Position numbers and translations under genes: made by a program. From Hymenobacter algoricola (GTDB lineage Bacteria; Bacteroidota; Bacteroidia; Cytophagales; Hymenobacteraceae), in the NCBI RefSeq assembly GCF_039539525.1, contig NZ_BAABDH010000018.1, positions 1 through 64,000 of the forward strand: 64,000 nucleotides of DNA, in the 5' to 3' direction. Of the stretch, positions 32,269 through 40,736 are shown in pieces (the stretch's first letter is position 1; every line of letters starts with the position of its first letter). The notes under the pieces were generated by a model that was not told the DNA's origin, did not search any database, and was given only the letters and a program-made list of their open reading frames with translations.

Positions 32269-32297
32269 GGCAGGAGAGTTCGAAATGAATAAGGGGC

Positions 32298-32305
32298 CAA
32301 ATGTA
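32298..32305 (-). promoter_or_regulatory. Predicted -7 box for the desaturase
   Basis: TACATTTG on the minus strand, 29 nt before the ATG at 32268. Confidence 0.55.
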
Positions 32306-32372
32306 GGCATCACTCTACACTGATACGTAAATCGGACCGGGAGGACACCCTACAAAATTTTGGCTTTTGCCA

Positions 32373-34007
32373 CTATTCCATCGGTTCCACCCGGACTTGG
32401 TACGGTTGGGGTTGCCCCGCCGCCGCCGCCGGCGAAGGCCCGGCAGCCGTAAATACGAGGTGCACCGGACCAGCGGTTTTCGGGCTTATCCGATAGGTAC
32501 TTAACCAAGGCACCGCTTCCGGCGCCAGCAGCCAGCCCACGTCGGCGCGGCGCGTCAGCCGGTGCAGCGCCGTGGGCCACGCCCGGGAGCCGGTAAGATA
32601 CTGGCGAAAAGCGGGTTGGGATGGATCGAGGGTCACCCAGCCGGTGAGGTTGAGCACGGAGTGCGGGGCCAGATCGGGCTCCGCAAAGGGGGACCGGGCC
32701 TTGAAAGTGCTTTCGAGGCCCGCTACCACCCATACGGGCTGAACAGCCGCCCGCTGCAAATAGTGCAGCCGGGCCAGATTCTGCCGCTGCTCCTGTCCCA
32801 GCACCTGCACCCGGTGCCAGGTTTTGTAGCCGTAGAGCAGCCCGACCAGCACCAGCAGCACCACGCTGACGGGCGTTAGGCGCAGGGGCCGGCGCGGCAC
32901 GGGCAGCACGTAGCTCAGGCTGCTGAGCGCCCACAGCCCCAGCACGGGCAGCCCCAGGCGGGGCGGAAACTTAAGCACTGTGCCCAGCCCCAGAATCAGC
33001 AGCCCGAAGCCGGCCTGCACCAGCCAGAACCGGCGCCGTCCCTGGTAGCGGCGCGGGTTGCGGGCCACTTCCGCGCCCAAAGCCAGCAGCAGCAGCAGCA
33101 GGGGAAAATAGTCGCGCCCCAGCTGAGCGCCCAGCCCGGCCAGCTTGGCCGGCACCTGCGTGCGCACAAACCAGCCGGCGTCGAAGGGCGCGGCCCGCCG
33201 GAACAGTTCCTCATTGACCAGCGCCGAATCTCCCAACGCCCACAGCGCCACGGCCTGCAGGCCCCGGCGGTCGGCGGCGGTGCGGGGCCGGGGGCGGGTG
33301 AGGCGGAAGTCGTTGCGGTTGGATTTGAGCACGTCGAGGCGGCGGTAGGTGGCGGCAGCGGGTGAGCGGGTGAGCAGCAGCAGGCCCTGCCCCGCGCCCA
33401 GCAGCAACGCCACGGCCCCAATGAGCACCACGGCCCGGCGCCGGGCCAGCCACAGCGCCCCCGGCCCTGCCGCCACCAGCCCCAGCAGGGCCGCGCTGGG
33501 CCGGATCAGGGCGGCCAGGCTGATGGCCAACAGCCCCAACAGCAGGGCCGCGCGCTGCTCAGAGCGCTGGGCAGCAAACAGCAGGCCGCCGCCCGCCAGC
33601 AGAATCGGGACCCGCACGTAGTTGAACCACAGCCCGTGCTCCAGCCAGGCCACGCCGAAGAACACTACCAGGGCCCCGAGCAGGGCGGCGCCGGTCAGCT
33701 GCCCGCGCAGCAGCCGGTCGAGCACGGCAAAGCTGAGCACGGCCGCGGCGTAGAGCAGGCCGTAGAGCAGCAGCCCGTACCAGGGCACAGCCGGAAAGTG
33801 ACGGTAGAGCGTGGCCAGCAGCGCCGCCAGCCCGTGAAAGTACAGGTGCAGGTCGGTGACCGGGGCCGCCGCCGTGACGCCCCGCAGCAGCAGGGTGATG
33901 CTGACGTCGTCGTTGGTTTCGTAGTAGCAGCCCAGCCCGGCGCCGGCCAGCAGCAGCAAGACTGCCGGCAACACTACCACGCGCAGAAATTTGGGGCTGG
34001 GCAACAA
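32373..34007 (-). CDS. Large polytopic membrane protein, glycosyltransferase-like
   Basis: A 544-residue protein with about ten or more membrane helices and a C-terminal periplasmic part (about 400-544) with the segment VSVVLLVLVGLLYGYKTWHR at its start. Near the N-terminus, CYYETNDDVSITLLLRG has the acidic pair after the first helix that is typical of GT-C fold transferases (DD in the first periplasmic loop). I therefore suspect a lipid-linked sugar transferase or an EpsG-like protein, but no family is certain. It is divergent from another GT-C-like gene at 34220. A promoter box lies at 34075-34082. Confidence 0.78.
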   Translation of the reverse strand: MLPSPKFLRVVVLPAVLLLLAGAGLGCYYETNDDVSITLLLRGVTAAAPVTDLHLYFHGLAALLATLYRHFPAVPWYGLLLYGLLYAAAVLSFAVLDRLLRGQLTGAALLGALVVFFGVAWLEHGLWFNYVRVPILLAGGGLLFAAQRSEQRAALLLGLLAISLAALIRPSAALLGLVAAGPGALWLARRRAVVLIGAVALLLGAGQGLLLLTRSPAAATYRRLDVLKSNRNDFRLTRPRPRTAADRRGLQAVALWALGDSALVNEELFRRAAPFDAGWFVRTQVPAKLAGLGAQLGRDYFPLLLLLLALGAEVARNPRRYQGRRRFWLVQAGFGLLILGLGTVLKFPPRLGLPVLGLWALSSLSYVLPVPRRPLRLTPVSVVLLVLVGLLYGYKTWHRVQVLGQEQRQNLARLHYLQRAAVQPVWVVAGLESTFKARSPFAEPDLAPHSVLNLTGWVTLDPSQPAFRQYLTGSRAWPTALHRLTRRADVGWLLAPEAVPWLSTYRISPKTAGPVHLVFTAAGPSPAAAAGQPQPYQVRVEPME

Positions 34008-34074
34008 GGGAAGCTTGGGAAATAGAAAAAACGGGCGCGGGAGCCGGCAGATCAGGCGCCACCCGCCGGCGACT

Positions 34075-34082
34075 CAAAGGTA
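34075..34082 (-). promoter_or_regulatory. Predicted -7 box for the 544-aa membrane protein
   Basis: TACCTTTG on the minus strand, 67 nt before the ATG at 34007. Confidence 0.5.
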
Positions 34083-34219
34083 CCCAACTCCCGGGCACCG
34101 GAAAGCCCGGGGCCCAGGCCAGGCGGGCTTTCCGGCGCCGGCCGGCGGCGCGGGCGTTCTGCCGGCACGGATCAGGGGCGGATTAGCTATTGCCGGGTAA
34201 TATTCGGTTGCTTTGCAGG

Positions 34220-35884
34220 GTGAAGCCCTTGCCCTTTTCCTCCCGCCTGCCCGATCTGACCCTGCTGTTTGTGGGGCTGTTCACGGTGGCTTACTTTCTG
34301 CTCACCCACGAGGGCCTCTACGACCTCGACGACTACTTCTACGCCCGCTACGCCGCGCAGCTGGCCGGCGGCACCTTCCGCGTGCTGCCCGACCCGCAGG
34401 GGCTGCTGCACGATCCGCTGAAGGAGCGGTGGCTGATTTTCGGGCCGGTGGCGCTGCTGTACCGGCTCCTTGGCATCGGCACCATCAGCACCACGCTCTG
34501 GCCGCTGCTGTGCACGCTGGGCTGCTCGGTAGTTGTCTGGCTCGGCTACCGCCGGCGGGAGCCGGTGGTGGCGGCCGGGGCCATGGTGCTGCTGGGCCTG
34601 CACTATTTCACGCTTAACCTAACCAATTACCTGTACCCTGATAACATTCTGATGTTCTGGTGCCTGTGCTGTGCCATGGCGCTGCTGCGCGGGCGGCAGA
34701 GCCCGGGGGCGCAGCTGGCCTGGGGCCTGGGCTTCGCCGCCCTCAACTTCGCCGCTTTGCTCAGCAAGGAAACCATTGTCTACTACCTGCCCTGCTACTG
34801 CGGGCTCCTGGTCCTCGACGTCTGGCGGCAGCAAAACGGCCGGTTCTGGGCCGCGGCGCTGTTTGGGGGCACGGTATTGCTGGCGGGCTACCTGGCCTTT
34901 TATGCGGTGTTCACCCACGACGCGCTGTACCGGATTCACCTCATCGAGCACACCAACGAGTTTCTGCGGGAAGGCAACTTTCTGGTCGGCAACCGGGCTG
35001 CGCTGCTCGGGCGCGTCACCTATCAGCCGCTGGCTTTCTTCGTGGGCAGCGGGCTGGGCGTGGCGCTGCTGCTGGCGCTGGCCGCGGCTTTCGGCCGGCG
35101 CCAGCAGCAGGGCTCCGATGCCGGTTTCTGGCTGGCTCTCACCGGCACGACCCTGGCGTTCTACTGGCTGGGCAGCACCTCCCTCACTTCCTACAACCCC
35201 ATCACGCTGCTGCCGCGCATGACCACGCCCCTGCTGCCGCCGCTGTGCCTGGCCGCGGGCTTCGGGCTGCGCAACTTTGGGCAAACCGGCCGCGGCGGCG
35301 GCTGGCTGGCGCTGGCGCTGCTGCTGGCCGCGGGCTGGCTGCACAACAGCGTGTCGGTTATCTACGGCGGGCTGGCGCTGTACTTCGGTGCAGCCACCGT
35401 GCTCGGGGCCCTGGCCCAGCTGAACCCGGGGGCGCCCCTCCCCGCCTGGCGCCGCCCGGGCACGGCGGCGTTTGCCGGCCTGGCAGTAGTTGCCCTGGCG
35501 GCGGTGCTGGCGGTGCGGCCCCTGTATTTTATGCAGAAGCCCGGCCGGTCGGCGCACCAGGCCCAGCAGCGGGTGCTGCGCGGGCAGCTGGCCGAGCCCA
35601 GGCGGGGCGTGGTGTTCGTCGATGAGTTTCTGCTCGGCAACTACGACTTTTCCTACGGCTTCCGGGTGCCCACGGGCCTGCAGTTCCGCCGCTACGCCGC
35701 CGCCGACTCGGTGGCGCGCGGGGCGGGTGAAAAAGCCTGGCTGCTGCTCAACCGCCGCACGCTCACCAACGACGAGCTGACCCGCAAGCTGATCCGCTAC
35801 TCGGCCGCCGACGTGCTGGCCCGGTTTCCGCGGCGGCGGCTCGTAACCCGGGACGGGCCGGTGGAGCTCTACGAAGTGCGCTAA
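34220..35884 (+). CDS. GT39/ArnT-like membrane glycosyltransferase
   Basis: A 554-residue GT-C protein with many membrane helices. The first periplasmic loop holds YDLDDYFYARYAAQLAGG, the acidic motif that binds the lipid-phosphate sugar donor in ArnT and PMT enzymes. Helices fill the remainder up to about residue 450, and a short soluble C-terminal domain follows. It probably transfers a sugar from a polyprenyl-phosphate donor to a lipid or protein on the periplasmic side. A TTG at 34190 is an alternative start, but the GTG at 34220 gives a cleaner N-terminus (MKPLPFSSRL). It lies beside GT2 and flippase genes. Confidence 0.82.
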   Translation: MKPLPFSSRLPDLTLLFVGLFTVAYFLLTHEGLYDLDDYFYARYAAQLAGGTFRVLPDPQGLLHDPLKERWLIFGPVALLYRLLGIGTISTTLWPLLCTLGCSVVVWLGYRRREPVVAAGAMVLLGLHYFTLNLTNYLYPDNILMFWCLCCAMALLRGRQSPGAQLAWGLGFAALNFAALLSKETIVYYLPCYCGLLVLDVWRQQNGRFWAAALFGGTVLLAGYLAFYAVFTHDALYRIHLIEHTNEFLREGNFLVGNRAALLGRVTYQPLAFFVGSGLGVALLLALAAAFGRRQQQGSDAGFWLALTGTTLAFYWLGSTSLTSYNPITLLPRMTTPLLPPLCLAAGFGLRNFGQTGRGGGWLALALLLAAGWLHNSVSVIYGGLALYFGAATVLGALAQLNPGAPLPAWRRPGTAAFAGLAVVALAAVLAVRPLYFMQKPGRSAHQAQQRVLRGQLAEPRRGVVFVDEFLLGNYDFSYGFRVPTGLQFRRYAAADSVARGAGEKAWLLLNRRTLTNDELTRKLIRYSAADVLARFPRRRLVTRDGPVELYEVR

Positions 35885-35892
35885 GCCCCGCG

Positions 35893-36819
35893 CTACCGCC
35901 GCAGCCGGGCGTAATGGCCCAGCGCCCAGTCCAGGGGGCGCACGGCCCGTACTTCGCGCAGCAGGGCGTACAGCTCCGCGGCTTCGGCAAAATTACTCCA
36001 GCGCACCGCCAGCCGCAGCTCCCAGCGCAGGCGCACGGCCAGCGCGGCCCGCTCCTCCGCCGTGCGGCACAGCGCCAGAGCCTTGCGGCACACGGTGATG
36101 GTGGAGGCCAGAAACGGGTCGTGGGGCCGGTAGCCGCGCCGCGACATGGCCCCCGGGTGCAGGCGCTTGCGGGTGGTGACGGCGTCGAGGAAGTGAAACT
36201 GAAAGTCGCGGGCGGCGCGCACCCAGAAGTCGAAGTCCTCGTAGGCCAGCGTTTCGTCGTAGCCGCCCAGGTGCGCGAGCGTGCTGCGCCGCATCAGCAT
36301 GGTGGGCGTGCTGATAAAGTAGCGGCGCAGCACCTCGGCAAACACGTGGCCCGACGCCGGTCGGGGGTGCAGCTGCCCGGGCGCGGGGCGACGGTAGTGG
36401 TAGCGCACGTGCCGGGAGGTCTCATCGATGAGCTCGGCATCGGTGAAGACCACACCGTAGCTGGCATCGAGCTGCTGGAAAGCCGCCACCTGCTCGGCTA
36501 CGCGGGTGGGCAGCAGCACGTCGTCGGTGGCAAAGTCGATGAAGAACTCGCCGCGGGCCCGGCGGAACGCCTGGTTGAAGGCGGCGCAGTTGCCCACGTT
36601 GGCGGGCAGCAGCAGGGTGTGCCAGGCGGGGTTGGCCGCGGCATATTCGCGCAGGATAGCCACGCTCCCGTCTGTGCTGGCATCATCCACCAGCCACACC
36701 TCCAGGTTGGGATACGTCTGGGCCCGGATGGAGTCCAGGGCTTCGCGCACAAAGCGGGCGTGGTTGTAGCACAGCGCCACGATGGTCACGACGGGAGAGG
36801 CAGCGGCAGCTTGGTTCAT
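35893..36819 (-). CDS. Family 2 glycosyltransferase
   Basis: A 308-residue GT-A enzyme. The nucleotide-sugar fold starts with VVTIVALCYNHARFV, followed by VWLVDDASTDGS, and the metal-binding acidic motif appears as FATDDVLL near residue 100. The C-terminal third is helical with many Arg residues. It adds a sugar to a lipid-linked or surface glycan in the cytosol. The start ATG is 4 nt from the flippase stop on the same strand, so the two are surely cotranscribed. Confidence 0.92.
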   Translation of the reverse strand: MNQAAAASPVVTIVALCYNHARFVREALDSIRAQTYPNLEVWLVDDASTDGSVAILREYAAANPAWHTLLLPANVGNCAAFNQAFRRARGEFFIDFATDDVLLPTRVAEQVAAFQQLDASYGVVFTDAELIDETSRHVRYHYRRPAPGQLHPRPASGHVFAEVLRRYFISTPTMLMRRSTLAHLGGYDETLAYEDFDFWVRAARDFQFHFLDAVTTRKRLHPGAMSRRGYRPHDPFLASTITVCRKALALCRTAEERAALAVRLRWELRLAVRWSNFAEAAELYALLREVRAVRPLDWALGHYARLRR

Positions 36820-36823
36820 AAAA

Positions 36824-38116
36824 TCAGCGGCGTAGGTAGTCCCGAAAGTACAGCCCGCAGCCCAGCAGCAGCACCCCGAACCGGGCCGCGTGGGCCAGGG
36901 GCGCGCCCAGCAGCCCGTAGCGGGGCAGCAGCACGGCCAGCAGCCCCGCGTACAGCACCGCCGAGCCGGCCTGCACGGCCACGTAGCGCCCTACCTTGGC
37001 CTGGGCCATGAGCAGAAACAGCAGCGTCCAGGTCAGAAACTTGGCCCAGTCGCCGACGAACTGCGGGGCCAGCAGGGTGCGGGCCGCCGCCACGCGCTGG
37101 TCGAAGAGCAGGGGCAGCAGCCAGTCGCGCACCCCAAACAGGACGGCCAGGCCCAGCGCCAGCGCCGGAGCCAGCAGCAGCAGCACGGTGCGCATGTAGC
37201 GGCGCAGGGCGGCCGGCTCCCCCGCCAGCCGGGCCAGGCGCGGGTAGTACACGCTGCTCATCAGCGCCGAAAACACCATGGTGTAGTTATCGGAAAGCTT
37301 GGCTACGGCCTGCCAGTTGTCGGTCTGGGCCAGGCTGAAGCGCAGGATCAGCACGTCGCGCAGCATGAAGTCCACGGCCTTGCTGAACAGCAGCACGCTC
37401 ACGGCCATCAGCAGAAAGCGGCCCAAGCTCCGCGCCGCGGGCCGGCTGACCGGGCCGCGCAGCCAGGGCAGCAGCCCCTGCCGCCGGCATACGGCCAGCG
37501 TGGGCAGCAGCGTCAGGCCCTGGGCCAGCAGGTAGGCCAGCAGGGCCTGCTGCACCGGCCAGCCCGCCGCCAGCACCGCCGCCACGGCCCCCACGCCCAG
37601 GGCGCTCAGCACCACCGTCAGCGCGACGTAGGCCCCCAGCCGCCCGGCCGCCAGCAGCACCGCCGTCAGAAACACGTGGGCCGTGAGCAGGCCGATGCCC
37701 AGGGCAAACAGCGCCAGCCAGCCGGCCGACGGCTGAAAGATGCCGGCCAGCGGGGTGCGCCCGGCAAACAGCACCGCCGTGCCCAGCAGCAGCACGGCGG
37801 CATTGAGGCCGCCCGCCGCCCCCAGCCAGGCCCGGTAGCGCCCCGAGCCCGCCCGCAGCGGCGCCAGGTACTTGATCAGGCCCACGTGCACACCCTCGTT
37901 GGGCAGGGTGGTAAACAGGGCCATCAGGTTCTGGAAGTGGGCCAGCAGCGTGAGGCCGCCGGGGCCGCCGTACACGGCCAGCAGCTTGTTGAGCAGCAGC
38001 GCCCCGGCCGTGCGGGCCCCGATGGCCACGCCCGACCCGGCCGAGCCGCGCAGAAACCGGCCCAGCACGACGGCGCGGGTTTCGGACGGGGCGCTGGTTT
38101 CGGCGGCGGGCGGCAT
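36824..38116 (-). CDS. Polysaccharide flippase (Wzx/MATE-like)
   Basis: A 430-residue protein with about twelve membrane helices and the N-terminal pattern GARTAGALLLNKLLAVYGG, typical of O-antigen/polysaccharide translocases of the MOP superfamily. It should flip an undecaprenyl-linked oligosaccharide across the inner membrane. A promoter box ends only 5 nt before the ATG at 38116, downstream of the longer ATG at 38185; that fixes the start and again suggests a nearly leaderless message. It is followed by a GT2 gene after 4 nt. Confidence 0.9.
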   Translation of the reverse strand: MPPAAETSAPSETRAVVLGRFLRGSAGSGVAIGARTAGALLLNKLLAVYGGPGGLTLLAHFQNLMALFTTLPNEGVHVGLIKYLAPLRAGSGRYRAWLGAAGGLNAAVLLLGTAVLFAGRTPLAGIFQPSAGWLALFALGIGLLTAHVFLTAVLLAAGRLGAYVALTVVLSALGVGAVAAVLAAGWPVQQALLAYLLAQGLTLLPTLAVCRRQGLLPWLRGPVSRPAARSLGRFLLMAVSVLLFSKAVDFMLRDVLILRFSLAQTDNWQAVAKLSDNYTMVFSALMSSVYYPRLARLAGEPAALRRYMRTVLLLLAPALALGLAVLFGVRDWLLPLLFDQRVAAARTLLAPQFVGDWAKFLTWTLLFLLMAQAKVGRYVAVQAGSAVLYAGLLAVLLPRYGLLGAPLAHAARFGVLLLGCGLYFRDYLRR

Positions 38117-38121
38117 AAGGG

Positions 38122-38129
38122 CAAAAGTA
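38122..38129 (-). promoter_or_regulatory. Predicted -7 box directly before the flippase gene
   Basis: TACTTTTG on the minus strand, 5 nt from the ATG at 38116, the same close spacing as at lysC. Confidence 0.5.
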
Positions 38130-38189
38130 GTGCACGCAGCGCCAACCGCCGGGCCGGCCCTTCTGCCCGCCCGCGGAAACGGCACCCGC

Positions 38190-39185
38190 CTACTTCTCGA
38201 ACGTGAGCTTAAGGCTGGGCACGCCGCCGAGGTGGCGCTTGAACTGCAGCAGCGACTGGTTCAGGCCCGTGGGCAGCGTGGACGTGCCCAGGTCGAGCAG
38301 GCCCAGGCCGCTGGCCTGCCCGAAGGCGTGCAGGCCCTCGTTGAGCAGCACCACCGGGCTGAAGGCATTCAGCGCCAGGGGGCTGGCGGGGTAGAAGTTG
38401 TAGAGCACCTGCTGGCTTACCTGCACGGCGATGGTCAGCGCGGCCCACTCCCCGGCCGCGTCGCGGACGGAGAACAGGAAGTACTCCCGCGGAAAAAGGC
38501 GGAACAATTCCTGCAGGCGCTCCAGCGCCAACGACAGCTCCTGCCCTTTCTCCTGCCGGCAGCGGGCCAGAAACTCGTAGGCCCGGGGCAGCAGATATGG
38601 CGGCTCCTGCTCGAAGTGCAGGCCGTGGCGGCGGCACTTCTGCAGCCGCCGCCGCTCCGAGGGGTGCAGGCGGGCCTCGAAGCCGGCGGCCAGGGGCAGA
38701 TGGTGGTTCAGCTCGGCCAGCGCCACGCGGTAGCCACCCTGCTGCAGCGCCTGGGTCAGCACGGCGCTGCCGGCCGGGTCGTAGGCGAAAGGATAGCTGC
38801 GCAGGTGCAGCCGGGGGAAGCCCCGGGCTGCCAGCTCGGCCTCCACCAGCTGCAGAAACGCCCGCACGAGCGGCGCACCCACGCCCGCCGCCAGCTGCAC
38901 CGCCCCGAACGGGGCCTGCCAGGGGCTGTGCGCCGCGCCCTGCCGGGCGAAGACGGGCAGCTGGGCCACGGTGCGGCCCGCGGCCTGATCTTCCAGGTAA
39001 AACGTCAGCCGCTCGCCCGCGAAGCGCTGCAGCCGCAGGTGCTCGGGCCGCAGGTACAGAAATGACTCAAACGCCAGCGGCAGCTCCGGGGCCTCATGCC
39101 GCGCCCCCGCCAGGATGCGCACCGCGTAGCGGGCATCGGGCAGGAGCCGCAGACTGGATAAGGCGGAAGACACTCTCAACGGCAT
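38190..39185 (-). CDS. GNAT/FemAB-like acyl- or aminoacyltransferase
   Basis: A 331-residue protein of the FemAB/GNAT superfamily. LHPSERRRLQKCRRHGLHFE followed by the late segment LLDLGTSTLPTGLNQSLLQF is the pattern seen in FemAB-type peptidoglycan and capsule-associated acyltransferases. No membrane helix or signal peptide. The neighbouring flippase and GT2 genes suggest it decorates a surface glycan precursor; the acyl donor is unknown. The frame extends to 39320, but similarity begins at the ATG at 39185. A weak box (TACTTTCG) is at 39209-39216. Confidence 0.78.
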   Translation of the reverse strand: MPLRVSSALSSLRLLPDARYAVRILAGARHEAPELPLAFESFLYLRPEHLRLQRFAGERLTFYLEDQAAGRTVAQLPVFARQGAAHSPWQAPFGAVQLAAGVGAPLVRAFLQLVEAELAARGFPRLHLRSYPFAYDPAGSAVLTQALQQGGYRVALAELNHHLPLAAGFEARLHPSERRRLQKCRRHGLHFEQEPPYLLPRAYEFLARCRQEKGQELSLALERLQELFRLFPREYFLFSVRDAAGEWAALTIAVQVSQQVLYNFYPASPLALNAFSPVVLLNEGLHAFGQASGLGLLDLGTSTLPTGLNQSLLQFKRHLGGVPSLKLTFEK

Positions 39186-39349
39186 GGCAACGGGCGGGGC
39201 ACGAAGGGCGAAAGTACGAGTAAATAGCACGCCCCGCGGGCCGGCACGGCAGCCCGCGGCTACTTTTACGACCCCGGCCGCGGCCCGCAACGCGGAGCCC
39301 GCTACTCTACGTACCTTCACCCGCTCTGCGCCCTACCCCCCTTAGCCTT

Positions 39350-40570
39350 ATGCCCTCCAACGATACCCCCCTGGCTGACAGCCCGCTGCCCCCGGCTCCC
39401 GCGCCGGCTCCCGATCCTGAAGCTGTATCCGCGGAAGCCCAGCCGGGGGGTATTTCCGACCGGGTAGCCACCCGCCAGGCCCGGGACCTGAGCGTGGGCC
39501 AGCGGCCGGGCACGCTCACCGTCGGGGAAAACGCGCTGGTGCCCCGGCTGTTTCTGATTTCCTACGACGAGCAGTTTTTTGAGGAAAAGGAATACGGCAG
39601 CTACGAGGAGCTGCGGGCCTTCTTTCGGGGTCACCCCGAGCTGCGGCACTGGATCGACGTGCGCGGCTACAACGACCTGGCCCTGATGGAGCGCCTGATG
39701 GCCGACTTCGACCTGCACCCGCTGCAGATGGAAGACGTACTGGGCGACTACCAGCGGGCCAAAGTGGAGCTCTTCGACGACAACCGCCTGTTCATGGTCA
39801 CGCGCATGACCGACTTCACGGCCCTGCTCGAAATCGACGACGACCAGCTTTCCATCTTCACCGGGCCCAACTACATCATCAGCTTTCAGGACGACTACGA
39901 CGACTGCCTCGACAGCGTGCGGGTCCGCATCCGCTCGGGCTTCAGCAAGATCAAGCAGAAGCCGGTGCTCTACCTGGCCTACGCGCTGACCGACGTGGTG
40001 CTCGACCACTACTACCCCACCATGGCCGCCATCGGCGACTATATCGAAACCCTGGAGGAGCGCATCTTCGTGGGCCGCTCCGACCGGCGGGTGCTCAACC
40101 GCATTCTGCACATCAAGAAGGACATCGTGCGCTTCCGCCGCCTGGTGTACCCCGAGCGGGAGAAGATTGCCGAAATCCTGCGCATGCCCGACGAGGTGAT
40201 TTCCGAGGAAATGAAGCTCTACTTCCGCGACTGCTACGACCACGCCATCCAGGCCATGGACCTGGCCGAGAGCTACCGCGAATCGGTCAGCAGCCTCGTG
40301 GACCTGTACTTGTCGGACCAGAGCAACCGCATGAACGAGGTGATGAAAGTGCTGACCATCATCAGCAGCATCTTTATTCCGCTGAGCTTCGTGGTGGGCC
40401 TCTACGGCATGAACTTCCAGCGCGAAGCCCCCGACGGCACCATCAACCGCCTGAACATGCCCGAGCTCTACGAGCCCTGGGGCTACCCGGTGCTGCTCGG
40501 CATTCTGGCAGTCATCGTCAGCGGGCAGATGATCTACTTCTACCGCAAGGGCTGGCTGAGCAACCGGTAA
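39350..40570 (+). CDS. corA: CorA-family magnesium/cobalt transporter
   Basis: A 406-residue pentameric channel protein. A Pro/Ala-rich N-terminal 45 residues precede the cytosolic domain (HPLQMEDVLGDYQRAKVELF), a long stalk helix and two C-terminal membrane helices. The selectivity motif GMN is present in VVGLYGMNFQ near residue 365, just after the first helix. It carries Mg2+ (also Co2+) across the inner membrane down the gradient. The gene stands alone, divergent from the sugar cluster. Confidence 0.94.
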   Translation: MPSNDTPLADSPLPPAPAPAPDPEAVSAEAQPGGISDRVATRQARDLSVGQRPGTLTVGENALVPRLFLISYDEQFFEEKEYGSYEELRAFFRGHPELRHWIDVRGYNDLALMERLMADFDLHPLQMEDVLGDYQRAKVELFDDNRLFMVTRMTDFTALLEIDDDQLSIFTGPNYIISFQDDYDDCLDSVRVRIRSGFSKIKQKPVLYLAYALTDVVLDHYYPTMAAIGDYIETLEERIFVGRSDRRVLNRILHIKKDIVRFRRLVYPEREKIAEILRMPDEVISEEMKLYFRDCYDHAIQAMDLAESYRESVSSLVDLYLSDQSNRMNEVMKVLTIISSIFIPLSFVVGLYGMNFQREAPDGTINRLNMPELYEPWGYPVLLGILAVIVSGQMIYFYRKGWLSNR

Positions 40571-40736
40571 GCCTTGGCGGGGTTCCTGGTTTTGTTCAAA
40601 ATCCGGCCCGATTCGCCAGCGGGGGACTGGGGGCATTTTCCGGATACCCACGCCTTAGGCAGTCCTTGCCCGCCCCTTAGGAGCCCTCCTGCCAAAGTGT
40701 AATTCGCCGCACTCCCGACCCCGGCCGAAGCCGGGC

